A DNA stretch of 64,000 bases from Tropicimonas sp033101155 (GTDB lineage Bacteria; Pseudomonadota; Alphaproteobacteria; Rhodobacterales; Rhodobacteraceae): the NCBI RefSeq assembly GCF_033101155.1, contig NZ_JAWMPX010000007.1, forward strand, positions 1-64,000, in the 5' to 3' direction. The position numbers were made by a program, and so were the translations under genes. Positions 17,859-27,559 of this stretch are shown piece by piece (position 1 is the stretch's first letter; the number at the start of each line of letters is the position of its first letter). The notes under the pieces were generated by a model that ran no database searches, was not told where the DNA came from, and saw nothing but the letters and a program-made list of their open reading frames with translations.

Positions 17859-18899
17859 ATGCGTTATCGTCGACTTGGCCAGAGTGGCCTTTTCGTGTCC
17901 GAACTCTGCCTCGGCACCATGACCTTTGGTGGAACGGATGACATGTGGGGCCAGATCGGCCAGCTCCAACAGGACGAGGCCGACGCGCTCCTGCGCACGG
18001 CCCTTGATGCCGGGATCAACTTCATCGACACCGCGAATGTCTATGCGAGTGGCCGCAGCGAACAGATCCTCGGCCAGTCGTTGCGCAACCTTGGCGTTCC
18101 GCGAGAGGATGTCGTGATCGCGACCAAGGTACATGGGCAGATGGGGCAGGGGCCGAATGCGCGGGGGCTCTCGCGCGGTCACATCCTCGATCAGGTCAAG
18201 GCCAGCCTGACGCGGATGCGGCTCGACCATATCGACCTTTACCAACTCCACGGCATCGACCCCGCAACACCCGTCACCGAGACGTTGGAAGCGCTCGACA
18301 GCCTGGTGCGTGACGGGCTTGTTCGTTACGTCGGCGTGTCCAACTGGGCGGCCTGGCAGATCGTCAAGGCGGTCGGTATCGCCGAGGCCCGCAGGCTCGC
18401 ACCCATCGTCTCTTTGCAAGCCTATTACACACTCGCTGGCCGGGATCTCGAGCGCGAGTTGGCGCCGATGCTGTTGCAGGAAGAGATTGGGCTTATGGTC
18501 TGGAGCCCGCTGGCCGGCGGGTTTCTCACCGGCAAGTTCGACCGGGACGGGCAAACCGCCGAAGGCCGTCGCGTCGCCTTCGACTTCCCGCCGATCGACA
18601 AGGCGCGCGCCTATGATGCGGTGGATCTGATGCGGACAATCGCGGCGGAGAAAGGCTGTTCCGTGCCCCAGATCGCGATTGCCTGGCTGCTCCACCAGAG
18701 GGTGGTGACGAGCGTCATCCTCGGTGCCAAACGGGTAGATCAGCTGGTGGACACGATTGGCGCCGCGGCGGTTGACCTTTCCGGCGACGAGCTTGCCGCG
18801 CTGGAGGCTGTGACGGCCTTGCCTGCGGAATATCCCGGATGGATGATCGAGCGGCAGACAGAGGGCCGTACCCGGCAACTGGACGAGCAGCGCCGCTAA
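17859..18899 (+). CDS. Aldo/keto reductase
   Basis: 346 residues of an NADPH-dependent (beta/alpha)8 oxidoreductase. The catalytic tetrad is visible: Asp and Tyr in NFIDTANVYASG (residues about 55-66), Lys in VIATKV, and His in DLYQLHGID. The cofactor region near the C-terminus is SVILGAKRVDQL. The order of motifs and length match the AKR11/YajO-like group of general aldehyde or ketone reductases. The start at 17859 follows AAGGATTGGAG; an open frame 27 bases longer has no such site. It ends 13 bases before the convergent cobS. The substrate is unknown. Confidence 0.9.
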   Translation: MRYRRLGQSGLFVSELCLGTMTFGGTDDMWGQIGQLQQDEADALLRTALDAGINFIDTANVYASGRSEQILGQSLRNLGVPREDVVIATKVHGQMGQGPNARGLSRGHILDQVKASLTRMRLDHIDLYQLHGIDPATPVTETLEALDSLVRDGLVRYVGVSNWAAWQIVKAVGIAEARRLAPIVSLQAYYTLAGRDLERELAPMLLQEEIGLMVWSPLAGGFLTGKFDRDGQTAEGRRVAFDFPPIDKARAYDAVDLMRTIAAEKGCSVPQIAIAWLLHQRVVTSVILGAKRVDQLVDTIGAAAVDLSGDELAALEAVTALPAEYPGWMIERQTEGRTRQLDEQRR

Positions 18900-18912
18900 G
18901 AGACGCGCAGGT

Positions 18913-19674
18913 TCAGACCAGCGCGACGCTCGCGACGGCGAGGATCGCAATCTCGCAGATCTGTTGCGCGGCGCCGAGAATGTCCCCGGTCTGGCCGCCG
19001 ATCTTTGCGCGGGCGATGGCGGCGCAGATCAGGGCAGCGGCGGCGGCAACAAGCGCGAGGCCAAGCCCGATCCAGCCGGTCAGCGCGAGGCTGAGAAGCA
19101 CTGCCAGCACCACGCCCAGCGTGACCGTGGCCGCTCCGGGCCGGCCGACTGCGCGGGACAACCCACCCTCGCGCGCATTCGGCAGGCCGGCCATCAGGCA
19201 GATGATGGCGGCGCGGCTGAGCAACGCACTGGCCAGAAGGGCAGGCAGCAAGGCGGAGCCGAGCGCGGCAATCGCGCTCCAGCGCAGCCCCATCGACAGG
19301 ACCATCGCCAGCACGCCATAGCTGCCGATCCGGCTGTCCTTCATGATCTCCAACCGACGCTCCTTCGTCCAGCCGCCCCAGAGCCCATCCGCCGAGTCGG
19401 CCAGCCCGTCCTCATGCATCGCCCCGGTCATGATGACCTGCCCGGCAAGCACCAACCCCGCCGCGATCATCGGCGAGAGGCCGAGCGCCAGAGCCCCCCA
19501 GCCGATCCCACCCGCGATCAGCGCCACAAGCGCGCCCGCCAACGGGTAGGCCCAAGCGGCCTTCGCGCCGCGATTGGCGGCGAATTCGGTGGCGACCGGG
19601 ATGGGCAGCCGGGTCAGCAGCGCGCAGGCCAGGGCCAGATCACGAGGGGTCATAATTTGTCGCTGCCCGGCCAT
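18913..19674 (-). CDS. cobS: Adenosylcobinamide-GDP ribazoletransferase (cobalamin synthase)
   Basis: 253 residues with about six membrane helices. CobS joins adenosylcobinamide-GDP to alpha-ribazole, the last condensation in vitamin B12 nucleotide-loop assembly, at the inner membrane. The signature MHEDGLADSADGLWGG is present near residues 86-101, followed by ERRLEIMKDSRIGSYG. The start at 19674 follows GGAGAG; a start seven codons later (MTPRDL) is also possible. It is divergent from cobT, whose product activates the lower ligand, so the two catalyse successive steps. No cobalamin riboswitch fits in the 76-base gap. Confidence 0.95.
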   Translation of the reverse strand: MAGQRQIMTPRDLALACALLTRLPIPVATEFAANRGAKAAWAYPLAGALVALIAGGIGWGALALGLSPMIAAGLVLAGQVIMTGAMHEDGLADSADGLWGGWTKERRLEIMKDSRIGSYGVLAMVLSMGLRWSAIAALGSALLPALLASALLSRAAIICLMAGLPNAREGGLSRAVGRPGAATVTLGVVLAVLLSLALTGWIGLGLALVAAAAALICAAIARAKIGGQTGDILGAAQQICEIAILAVASVALV

Positions 19675-19750
19675 GTTCTATTCTCTCCGCTGGCTCTTGT
19701 CCTCCTCGCTCTAAGGGCGCAAAAGCCCGGAAACAAGACAGAGGTGACAG

Positions 19751-20773
19751 ATGACACGGGAAGCACCCTTTACCGATATGGACGGAATTCGCGCCGCGCT
19801 TGCGGACCTTCCGCAGCCGGATGCAGCGGCAACGGCCGGAGCGAATGAGCGCAACGGGATGCTGACCAAGCCGCCGGCGGCGCTCGGGCGGTTGGAAGAT
19901 CTCGCGATCTGGTACGCGGGCTGGCGTGGCGATGCGCGTCCGCAGCTTGATCGGCCTCAGTCCATTGTTTTTGCAGGAAACCATGGCGTCGCCGCCAAGG
20001 GCGTTTCGGCCTTCCCGCCAGAGGTCACGGTGCAGATGGTGGCCAATTTTCGTGCCGGCGGCGCGGCGATCAATCGGTTGTCCGAGGCGTTTGGCGCCGA
20101 GATGGCGGTGGTCGAGCTCGAGCTTGACCGCCCGACCGGGGATTTCTCGGAAACCGCCGCGATGAGCGAGGACGATCTTGTCGCAGCCATGGCGGCAGGC
20201 TGGAACGCGGTCAACCCGGAGGCCGGGCTGCTGGTCACCGGCGAGATGGGCATTGGCAACACCGCCTCCGCGGCGGCGATTGCGGCCGGGCTGCATGGTG
20301 GCGGCGCCGAGACCTGGGTCGGGCGCGGCTCTGGCGTCGATGACGAGGGGTTGGCGCGCAAGCGGGCCGTGGTCGATGCGGGGCTCGCGCTGCATGCCGA
20401 GGCGCTGAGCGACCCTCTGGAGGTTCTTCGCCGGCTCGGCGGGCGCGAGATCGCGGCGATGGCGGGTGCGATCCTGGCGGCTCGGCATTTCCGGATTCCG
20501 GTCATTCTCGACGGCTTCATTTGTACCGCCGCTGCCTCTGTACTCGAGTCGGTCACGCCGGGCGCGCTGGATCACACGGTTGCAGGGCATGTCTCGGCAG
20601 AAGGCGCGCATTCGATGATGCTGGAGAAGATCGGCAAGGCGCCGCTTCTGAGCCTCGGGCTGCGGCTGGGCGAAGGCTCCGGCGCGGCGCTGGCAATCAG
20701 CGTGCTCAAGGGCGCGATTGCCTGCCATTCCGGCATGGCCACCTTCGGCGAGGCCGGCGTCTCGGGAGGATAA
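19751..20773 (+). CDS. cobT: Nicotinate-nucleotide--dimethylbenzimidazole phosphoribosyltransferase
   Basis: 340 residues. CobT transfers phosphoribose from nicotinate mononucleotide to 5,6-dimethylbenzimidazole to form alpha-ribazole phosphate. Family motifs are FAGNHGVAAKGVSAFP, VTGEMGIGNTASAAA and GRGSGVDDEG in order, plus a Glu in the C-terminal catalytic region (AEGAHSMMLEKIG). The ATG at 19751 is preceded by GAGGTGAC. It faces cobS. The stretch that follows (20774-21141, 368 bases) has no gene but holds one copy of a structured repeat. Confidence 0.95.
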   Translation: MTREAPFTDMDGIRAALADLPQPDAAATAGANERNGMLTKPPAALGRLEDLAIWYAGWRGDARPQLDRPQSIVFAGNHGVAAKGVSAFPPEVTVQMVANFRAGGAAINRLSEAFGAEMAVVELELDRPTGDFSETAAMSEDDLVAAMAAGWNAVNPEAGLLVTGEMGIGNTASAAAIAAGLHGGGAETWVGRGSGVDDEGLARKRAVVDAGLALHAEALSDPLEVLRRLGGREIAAMAGAILAARHFRIPVILDGFICTAAASVLESVTPGALDHTVAGHVSAEGAHSMMLEKIGKAPLLSLGLRLGEGSGAALAISVLKGAIACHSGMATFGEAGVSGG

Positions 20774-20820
20774 GGCTCGCCGGGCCGACCGTCCGTCAGG
20801 GTGTGGCCCGGTTGGTTTGC

Positions 20821-21030
20821 GGACAGAGCTGTCCTTTGCCGGGTGCGCAAAGAAGCGCACCCCAGGCCGTGCCAGCGCCTGCCCGTGGGATGGCGCTGCC
20901 CCGGCTGAGGTCTACACTTTATCCCAGCAAGATCGGACGAAGATCAGTGCGTTGCACGCCGATGGCAAAGCGCCAGCCCGCAGGGTCGGGCAGGCGCTGG
21001 CACGGCGGCGAGGCCTTGATTCCGTGCCAG
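20821..21030. repeat. Structured intergenic repeat, copy 1
   Basis: About 210 bases that align almost without gaps to 57901-58111. Hairpins seen: GGGTGCGC/GCGCACCC (20841-20862), AGCGCC/GGCGCT (20874-20897), AGCGCC-A-GCCCG/CGGGC-A-GGCGCT (20969-20998) and GGCACGG/CCGTGCC (20999-21028). Most conserved are the AGCGCC hairpins and the ACTTTATCCC core between them. It lies between the 3' ends of convergent cobT and the antiporter gene. It may be a bidirectional terminator, a DNA-topology element or a small mobile repeat. No family was recognised. Confidence 0.75.
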
Positions 21031-21141
21031 TCAGCACGCATCCCCAATGTCTCAAGCCGGCTCCAGGCTACGTCGGAAGCGTGTCCTGAAACGAAGCGGC
21101 AGGCGCTTCAGTTGCCTTCGACCAAAAGCGGGGCGGTTCGT

Positions 21142-23073
21142 CTACTCCACAGTCGGTCGCGGTGGGTCGTCCGCGTGATCTCGGTTCTCCAGCTCCTGAA
21201 CCTCAAGCGCTGTCACCAGTGCCGTTTCCAGCACCTTGTTCAGCTCTCGGGCGCGTTCGAGATAGGCCGGATTATCCTTCAGCGAGCGGGTCGGATCCCA
21301 GAGCGGGGCCAGCTCGCGCAGGGTCATCCGGTCATGCTTGTAGAACGTCTTCTCCATCTCATTGGCCTCGAATGCGGAGAAATCCATGTTCTCCAGCACG
21401 TATCGCCCGGCCCGGAGCGAGCTGTCGAACATCTCGCGGACAATGTCATCGGCACCGGCCTGATAGAGCTGGTAGACATGCACGCGGTCCTCGGCACGGG
21501 CAACGATATGCAGGTCCGGCCGTTGCGAACGGGCATAGCGGACCAGCCGCGTCGTCGCATGCGGATCGTCCAGCGCCGCGACCAGCACCCGTGCCTCCTT
21601 CAGGCCCGCCGCATGCAGCAGAACCGGCCGCGTCGGGTCGCCATAGAAGGCCTTGAACCCGAAATGGCGCATCAGCTCGATGGCGCCGAGATCATGGTCA
21701 AGAACGGTACATTTCAGCCCCGCCATCTCCACCATTCGGTTCACCACCTGCCCGAACCGGCCGATCCCGGCGATGATCACCGGCGCCTGTTCGTCGATCT
21801 CGTCATGCTTGCGGTGGACGTCGGTGGCTGCCGAGTGATCGCCCAGCCGGTGCGCGATGGCGTCATAGAGGATGAAGAAGAGGGGTGTGAGCAGCATCGA
21901 CAGCGCGATCACCAGCAGCAGGATCTGCGTCAGCCGTTCGGGCAGGACATTCTCCTGCAGCGAGAAGGAGACCAGCACGAAGCCGAACTCGCCAGCCTGG
22001 GCGAGGCCCAGCGTGAAGAGCCACTTGTCCCGTTTGCGCAGGTCGAAGATGTTGGCCAGCAGCAACAGCACCAGCCCCTTGGTCAGCACCAGCAGCGCTG
22101 TCAGTCCGATGACCGTGCCGATATTGTTCGACATGACGGCGAAATCGATCCCCGCGCCGACGGACATGAAGAAGACGCCCAGCAGCAGCCCCTTGAAGGG
22201 CTCGATATTGGCTTCCAGCTCGTGTCGGAATTCGGACGTCGCCAGCACGACGCCGCCGAGAAAAGCGCCGAGCGCGGGCGAGAGACCGATCAGCACCATC
22301 AGATAGGCGATGGAGAAGACGACAAGCAGCGCGGTCGCGGTGTGGATCTCGCGCAGTTTCGCCATGTGGACGAAGCGGAAGAGCAGGGGCGAGAGGTATA
22401 TGCCCGCGAGCACCACCGCGATGATGACAGAGATGATGACGACCGTCGCTTGCCAGCCCGGCAACCCCTCGATCAGCGAGAAGCCGTGATGGGCCGCCGC
22501 CTCAAGGGCTGGGTCGCCGGGACGCAGGATAGTGCCGCTGGGGTCGAGCACCGGCTGTCTCGGCATGGCCAGGAGCGGCAAGAGCGCCAGCATCGGGATC
22601 ACGGCGATATCCTGCGTCAGCAGCACGGAGAAGGTCGCCTTGCCACCGCCGGTCTTCATCAGTCCCTTTTCCGAGAGGGTCTGGAGAACGATGGCGGTCG
22701 AGGAGAGCGCGAGGATCAGGCCTATGGCCAGTGACATTTCCAGCGTTTCGCCCAACAGCCAGGCAAGCGCCGTCACCGCCGCCGTGGTCAACCCGATCTG
22801 CAACCCGCCCATGCCGATCAGCTTGTCGCGCATATGCCAGAGCGTCCGCGGCTCCAGCTCCAACCCGATCAGGAACAGCATCATCACCACGCCGAACTCG
22901 GCATAGTGGCGCAAGGTCTCCGCCTCCATCCCGGCCAGGTGCAGCAACGGGCCGATCAGGATCCCGGCCAGCAGGTAGCCGAGCACCGAGCCCAGGCCCA
23001 GCCGCGCTGCAATCGGAACGCCGATCACGGCGGCGCCGAGCAGGATCGTCGCGTCGTCGAAAAAGCCTTCCAT
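21142..23073 (-). CDS. Monovalent cation:proton antiporter-2 (KefB/KefC-type potassium efflux) protein
   Basis: 643 residues. The first ~385 form a CPA2 membrane domain of about 12 helices, beginning MEGFFDDATILLGAAVIGVPIAARLGLG and containing GVVMMLFLIGLELEPRTL and ALSSTAIVLQTLSEKG. A cytoplasmic RCK-N (TrkA-N) domain follows at about 410-530: VIIAGIGRFGQVVNRM is its nucleotide-binding loop. The C-terminus is charged and soluble. Kef proteins release potassium and acidify the cytoplasm during electrophile stress under glutathione control. Whether this one is glutathione-gated cannot be told here. No KefF/KefG partner is adjacent. Confidence 0.92.
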   Translation of the reverse strand: MEGFFDDATILLGAAVIGVPIAARLGLGSVLGYLLAGILIGPLLHLAGMEAETLRHYAEFGVVMMLFLIGLELEPRTLWHMRDKLIGMGGLQIGLTTAAVTALAWLLGETLEMSLAIGLILALSSTAIVLQTLSEKGLMKTGGGKATFSVLLTQDIAVIPMLALLPLLAMPRQPVLDPSGTILRPGDPALEAAAHHGFSLIEGLPGWQATVVIISVIIAVVLAGIYLSPLLFRFVHMAKLREIHTATALLVVFSIAYLMVLIGLSPALGAFLGGVVLATSEFRHELEANIEPFKGLLLGVFFMSVGAGIDFAVMSNNIGTVIGLTALLVLTKGLVLLLLANIFDLRKRDKWLFTLGLAQAGEFGFVLVSFSLQENVLPERLTQILLLVIALSMLLTPLFFILYDAIAHRLGDHSAATDVHRKHDEIDEQAPVIIAGIGRFGQVVNRMVEMAGLKCTVLDHDLGAIELMRHFGFKAFYGDPTRPVLLHAAGLKEARVLVAALDDPHATTRLVRYARSQRPDLHIVARAEDRVHVYQLYQAGADDIVREMFDSSLRAGRYVLENMDFSAFEANEMEKTFYKHDRMTLRELAPLWDPTRSLKDNPAYLERARELNKVLETALVTALEVQELENRDHADDPPRPTVE

Positions 23074-23245
23074 TCCTCAATCCCTTGTCGCGCACCCGTC
23101 GGGACAGGCAGCGTGTTCGTCTCAAATCATCTTCCCCGGGTATCGGCGCCGGGGCCGGACCCACTCGAGCCCTGCCACAGTTTGTCCTGTCCGACAATTC
23201 GCCAGACGCTGTGAGATCGCTGGAAATCGTCTTGCCGTGGTCGCG

Positions 23246-26200
23246 TCAGCCCTTCGGCATCTTCAACGTCACGGTTCGACCGCTCTTGTTGTAGCGCAAA
23301 TCGCTCTGGCCGATCGCGGCGACGCGGCCGCCATCGATCCGGTCGCCAACCTTGACCTTGACATATTTGCCAGAGGGCAGGCGGACCAGCGCGCGGCGCT
23401 GGCTCGACGTGCCATAGACGCCAATCAGGGAGACACGGCTCAGCCGCAAGGCGTTCTTCTCGGTTGCTTTGCGGGCGACGGTGGCCGGGGTGGTCGTCTT
23501 CGGTCGAACCCGCTCATTGCGCGGAACGGCGGGGCCGCGAGCCGAGGCCGCCTTCGCCTCGGCCTTGGCGGCTGCCTCGGCCTCCTTGGTGGCGCGGGCG
23601 GCCGCCTCCTTTTGCTGCTTCTCCGCCGCTGCCGCCGCCAGAGCAGCCTTGCGGGCCGCGGAGGCATCGGCGCGCGACTTGGCGAGGGCAGCCTGTTCGG
23701 CCGCTGCGCGGGCTTTCTGCTCGGCTTCGGCAACGACAACGGCCTCTCGAATGGCCCGTTGACGCGCGCGGTCGGCGATCTGCGCGATGTTGGCGGGGCG
23801 CAGCCGGGGTTCGGGGGAGCGCGCGACGGCACGTTTCGTCGCCGTGGCGAGATCGGCCTCAAGCGCGCTTCGGTCGGCCACGGTTTCGTCGCTTTGCTCT
23901 GCGGGCGTTTCCGCATCGGCCATCCGCGCCGCGTCGGACAGCGCCAACGCCGTCTCCTGCACGGAAGCGGGGCGCGAGACCGGGCGCAGCCGCCCAAGCT
24001 CGGACCGGGTCCGTCCGCCAAGCACGGCCCGCTCGTTATCCTCGATCAGGCCTTGCGGACGCTGGCGCGGCCGTGCGTCCCGCAGTCGCTCATCTACCGC
24101 AGAGGTTGTTTCGGCGGAGTCGGCCGATGTTGGTTCCTGCGGGGCCAGCCCTTCGGGACGTCGCGGCGGGACGATATCGGGGCGTCCGAGCCGGATCTCG
24201 ACTCCGCCCGGCGGGATGCTGGCTGTCTGCGCGTCGGTGTCCGCCGCCTGCGGCACGGGCACCACCGGGATCTCGGCCACCGGCGGTTGCTCATCGGGGC
24301 GCAGGTCCAGCCGTGGCAGGGAAAAGGCGTCGTGATTGCTGATCTTGGGGTCGATGGAGGCGATGTAGAAATCCTCCAGCCCGTCCTGTGTCGGCAGGTA
24401 GCCGCGTTCCGGCGCACGTTGCCAGATTCCGCTGACGGCATAGGCCGCGCGGGCAGAGATAGCGTCCAGAGGCGCGGGCGGGGGCGCAACTGCGTCGGCG
24501 CTGCCCGGATCGGTCGCGACCTGCGGCGCGCCCTCGGCCTCGAGCCGCGCGGCGGGCTGGCCGGTCTCGTCCTGCCCGGTGCTTTCGGCAGTCGGGAGCG
24601 CGGCCAGTTGCATCTCCGCACCGTAATCCGCGGCGGCGCTTCCGGTCTCGGCGTTGTCATCCGTCGCGAGCGCGACTTCCTCGGTTACGAGCGCCTTGGT
24701 GCCGAGTGCGCCGGCCACAGCCTCCGGTGCGCTGCTCTCGGGTTGAGACTCCGCCGATACCACGGCCTGTTGTTCCGGATCGGACCTTGTCGGCGCGATC
24801 GCGATTGCTTCCGGTGTCGCGACATTCGGGGCGCGCGGGGCCTCGATGATGAGGCCCTCCGGCGGCGTCAGCCCGGCAATGCCGGCCTCCCCCGGTGAGC
24901 GCCCGACAAAGGCCCAGAGGGTGACAAGGCCGATGGCCGCGATCCCGGCAACGGCCGCGATCAGCCCGGCGCTGATGGAGCCGCCGGGTTGCTTCTGCGA
25001 TTTGCGGGCGCCGAAAACGGTCAGCGCCTCGGCCTCGCTCAGTGCCTGCTGGCGTTCGGGTGCAAAGAGTCCCGCCGCCTCGCGCTGCAGCCCGCTCGGC
25101 GCGCTTGTCGTTGATTGCGACGGTGCATTGCCAGGGGCCGGCGTGGCGGACATCGCCGCATCGGCCGCGAACAGCGCGGCGCTCAGCGTGGCAGGGGCCG
25201 GTGCTTCCTGGGCCTCGGTGGTTGCGGGGGAGGAGGGCGGTGGCGCGGCCACCGGCGGCTCCTTGCGCTTGCGGGAGCCCTTGCGACGGCTCTTTGCCGA
25301 TGTCGGAGCCTTCGCGGGGCTGGATTGTTGCTCCGGCGCGGGGGGCATCGTGGAGGACTCGGTCTCGAGCTCCGGCACCGCAATCGAGGCCGGCTCGGGG
25401 TCAACGCTGGGTCGAATCGACGCGAAGGCCACGGCAGGGGGCGCCTCGCCGCCGTCCTCGGACATTTCTGGCGCATCGCCGGCGTCGGGTTCGGGCACGG
25501 GCGGCGCGGGATCTGTTTCTTCCGGCTCGACCGGGTCGAGATCGGCGCGACGGAAAATCACCGGAGCATGGTGCGGCTTCGATGCAGGTTCGCCTTCGTC
25601 CTCTTCCTCCGTCTCCAACGGATCGAGGGCGGCTGGCGCGGACAGTTCCGGCGGTGTTTCGGGCAGCGGGGCGTCGAGATCGGTGCGGCGGAACTCAACC
25701 GGATCCGCCAGAGTCTCTTCAGCCTCCGGCTCGGGGCGCAGTTCCTGCTCTGTCTTGTCCGGGGGGGCAATCGGTGTCGCCTTGGCGTCCTCCGCCGGAT
25801 CGGATGGCGCGTCTTCCGTCGATAACGGTTCGGCTTCAACTGGCTCCGTCTCTACAGCGTCTGTCTCTGGACCCTCCGTCTCCGAAACCTCCGTCGAGAC
25901 CGGTTCCGGCGCTTCCGGCTCCTGTACCGGAGCACGCGCTTCTGACGCGGGTGCTTCGGGCTCCGGACCCTCCGCCTTGTCCGGTGTGTCGGCGGCGATC
26001 TGTGCGGCCGGCTCTTCGAGGGGCTCCTGCGGCGGCGCCGCGATGATCGGGCGGTTCAGCCGCTCCAATACCTCGCCGGAGGCCAGCAGTCGGGGCGCCG
26101 CATCCGTCGGGCCAAAGAAAGGCGCTCCGGGGAAGGCGCCGGGCTCGGGGGTCGCGGTGAAACAGATCGGGCCGAAGCCGTGCAGGGCTGCGAATCCCTC

Positions 26201-26575
26201 CGCTTCTTCCAGCGTCTCGCGGGCGACCGCGGCGATCCAGATCTCCTCGCCCCGGGCGCGCCAGTCAAAGACCAGCTCGTCCAGCAGATAGGGCGTCGCC
26301 CCGTCCAGCCGGCGCGCGGCGCGGGTGGCATTTTCTTTCGCGTCGCGGCCAGCCTCTGCCTCGGTATAGAGAATCTGCGAATTGGGCAGAACGAGCGCGC
26401 AGCGCAGCGGGGCGCCGTCGCCCAATGCCTCCGCATTGGCGCGCAGGTTGGCCAATGCGTCGCCCAGGTCCGGCGTGTCCAACGACACCGCGCCAAGGCT
26501 GTGCCAACTCGCGCCGCTCCGATGCAGCAGCGAAATTCCGTCGGGATCGAGAAGAAGGGCAAAGCTCGGGGTCAT
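23246..26575 (-). CDS. Large low-complexity membrane protein of unknown function
   Basis: 1109 residues. Residues 1-170 form a compact domain (SFALLLDPDGISLLHRSG..., later ARRLDGATPYLLDELVFDW) that loosely recalls the actin-like part of GspL/PilM proteins. Residues 170-520 are Pro/Glu/Ala-rich, acidic and probably disordered. One membrane helix lies near 528-555. After another low-complexity region and an Ala/Lys/Arg coiled-coil (about 960-1030), the last 65 residues (RVSLIGVYGTSSQRRALVRLPSG...) form a GspC/PilP-like beta domain. This suggests a bitopic envelope scaffold. The start at 26575 (MTPSF) is preferred to one 17 codons upstream. No secretion or pilus genes are nearby. Confidence 0.8.
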   Translation of the reverse strand: MTPSFALLLDPDGISLLHRSGASWHSLGAVSLDTPDLGDALANLRANAEALGDGAPLRCALVLPNSQILYTEAEAGRDAKENATRAARRLDGATPYLLDELVFDWRARGEEIWIAAVARETLEEAEGFAALHGFGPICFTATPEPGAFPGAPFFGPTDAAPRLLASGEVLERLNRPIIAAPPQEPLEEPAAQIAADTPDKAEGPEPEAPASEARAPVQEPEAPEPVSTEVSETEGPETDAVETEPVEAEPLSTEDAPSDPAEDAKATPIAPPDKTEQELRPEPEAEETLADPVEFRRTDLDAPLPETPPELSAPAALDPLETEEEDEGEPASKPHHAPVIFRRADLDPVEPEETDPAPPVPEPDAGDAPEMSEDGGEAPPAVAFASIRPSVDPEPASIAVPELETESSTMPPAPEQQSSPAKAPTSAKSRRKGSRKRKEPPVAAPPPSSPATTEAQEAPAPATLSAALFAADAAMSATPAPGNAPSQSTTSAPSGLQREAAGLFAPERQQALSEAEALTVFGARKSQKQPGGSISAGLIAAVAGIAAIGLVTLWAFVGRSPGEAGIAGLTPPEGLIIEAPRAPNVATPEAIAIAPTRSDPEQQAVVSAESQPESSAPEAVAGALGTKALVTEEVALATDDNAETGSAAADYGAEMQLAALPTAESTGQDETGQPAARLEAEGAPQVATDPGSADAVAPPPAPLDAISARAAYAVSGIWQRAPERGYLPTQDGLEDFYIASIDPKISNHDAFSLPRLDLRPDEQPPVAEIPVVPVPQAADTDAQTASIPPGGVEIRLGRPDIVPPRRPEGLAPQEPTSADSAETTSAVDERLRDARPRQRPQGLIEDNERAVLGGRTRSELGRLRPVSRPASVQETALALSDAARMADAETPAEQSDETVADRSALEADLATATKRAVARSPEPRLRPANIAQIADRARQRAIREAVVVAEAEQKARAAAEQAALAKSRADASAARKAALAAAAAEKQQKEAAARATKEAEAAAKAEAKAASARGPAVPRNERVRPKTTTPATVARKATEKNALRLSRVSLIGVYGTSSQRRALVRLPSGKYVKVKVGDRIDGGRVAAIGQSDLRYNKSGRTVTLKMPKG

Positions 26576-26734
26576 CGCGCCTGATCTTGAAGGGTGTCTG
26601 GGCGTCGGCGCAAGCCGTCGATTCAATAGATCGTTTTTATAGCAGGAAATCGCTTAAATAAACAGGTTGGCTCCAAGCTTTCCCGTTTCGTCCGCGTCGA
26701 AGGGGAGAAGTTTGATGATGGAAAGGAAAATCTC

Positions 26735-27466
26735 ATGAAATCTATGCTCTGGATCCCGCTGGCGCTGGCATTGGCAGGGGCCGCCAGCATCGCTGTGGCA
26801 CAGCAGGCGGCGGGACAGCCGGGTCAACTGGTCGTGATCGGCGAGGGGCGGGTTGCCGTGCCGCCGGACATGGCCGTGATCACGCTGGGCGCGGTGGCCG
26901 AAAGCCCGCGCGCGGATGAAGCCATGCAGCAGATGAGCGCGCGGATGGAGGCAATCCTCGCTCGGCTGGACGCCGCCGGGATCGCAGCGCGGGATGTGCA
27001 GACGAGCGGGCTGTCGCTGCAACCGCGCTGGCCGGATTACGACCCGAAGCGGCAGGAAGAACGCGAGATCGTCGGGTTCAGCGCTTCCAGCGAGGTGACC
27101 GCGCGGGTGCGGGACCTGGAAGGCCTGGGCGAGCTTCTCGATGGGCTCATCTCCGGCGGGGCGAATGAATTCAGGGGCTTGCAGTTCGACCTTCAGGCGC
27201 CGGAGGTGCAGCTCGACGCGGCGCGCCGGGCCGCGGTCGCGGATGCGCTGCGCAAGGCGGAGCTCTATGCGGAGGCTGCGGGGCTGACGCTGGGACCGAT
27301 CCTGTCGATCACCGAGGCCGGGGCCGCGCAGCCGCCGATGATGCGGGCCGAGATGGCCGCGCGTGTGAGCGGGAGCGGGATGCCGATCGCGGCGGGAGAG
27401 GTCGAGCGGCAGGCGACGGTGACCGTCACCTGGGCGCTTGCCCCGGCAACGGATGGCAATCGTTAA
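26735..27466 (+). CDS. SIMPL domain (DUF541) periplasmic protein
   Basis: 243 residues with a signal peptide ending at IAVAQQ near residue 23. The SIMPL domain begins VVIGEGRVAVPPDMAVITLGAV and includes ISDPNRL-like DVQTSGLSLQPRW, matching the oligomeric periplasmic/outer-membrane family of E. coli YggE. YggE has been linked to oxidative stress, and other members bind partner kinases; a role here is undetermined. The ATG at 26735 gives a proper signal peptide. The next two genes on the same strand have no recognised function, and the three may form an operon. Confidence 0.88.
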   Translation: MKSMLWIPLALALAGAASIAVAQQAAGQPGQLVVIGEGRVAVPPDMAVITLGAVAESPRADEAMQQMSARMEAILARLDAAGIAARDVQTSGLSLQPRWPDYDPKRQEEREIVGFSASSEVTARVRDLEGLGELLDGLISGGANEFRGLQFDLQAPEVQLDAARRAAVADALRKAELYAEAAGLTLGPILSITEAGAAQPPMMRAEMAARVSGSGMPIAAGEVERQATVTVTWALAPATDGNR

Positions 27467-27559
27467 ACCCGGTGTTAACACGTACCGGTCTTTCCTGATT
27501 GCTGCCCCATACCTGCCATTTTGAACAGGCAGGTGGGTGTGGACGAGTGATTTACGGGA

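Noticed and set aside
19675..19750. Cobalamin riboswitch between cobS and cobT
   Set aside because: Only 76 bases are available, too few for the riboswitch, and no B12-box sequence is present.
20521..22734. 737-residue plus-strand frame across the end of cobT, the repeat and the antiporter gene
   Set aside because: It runs through two real genes and a repeat, with no family resemblance. Long open frames are common in this composition.
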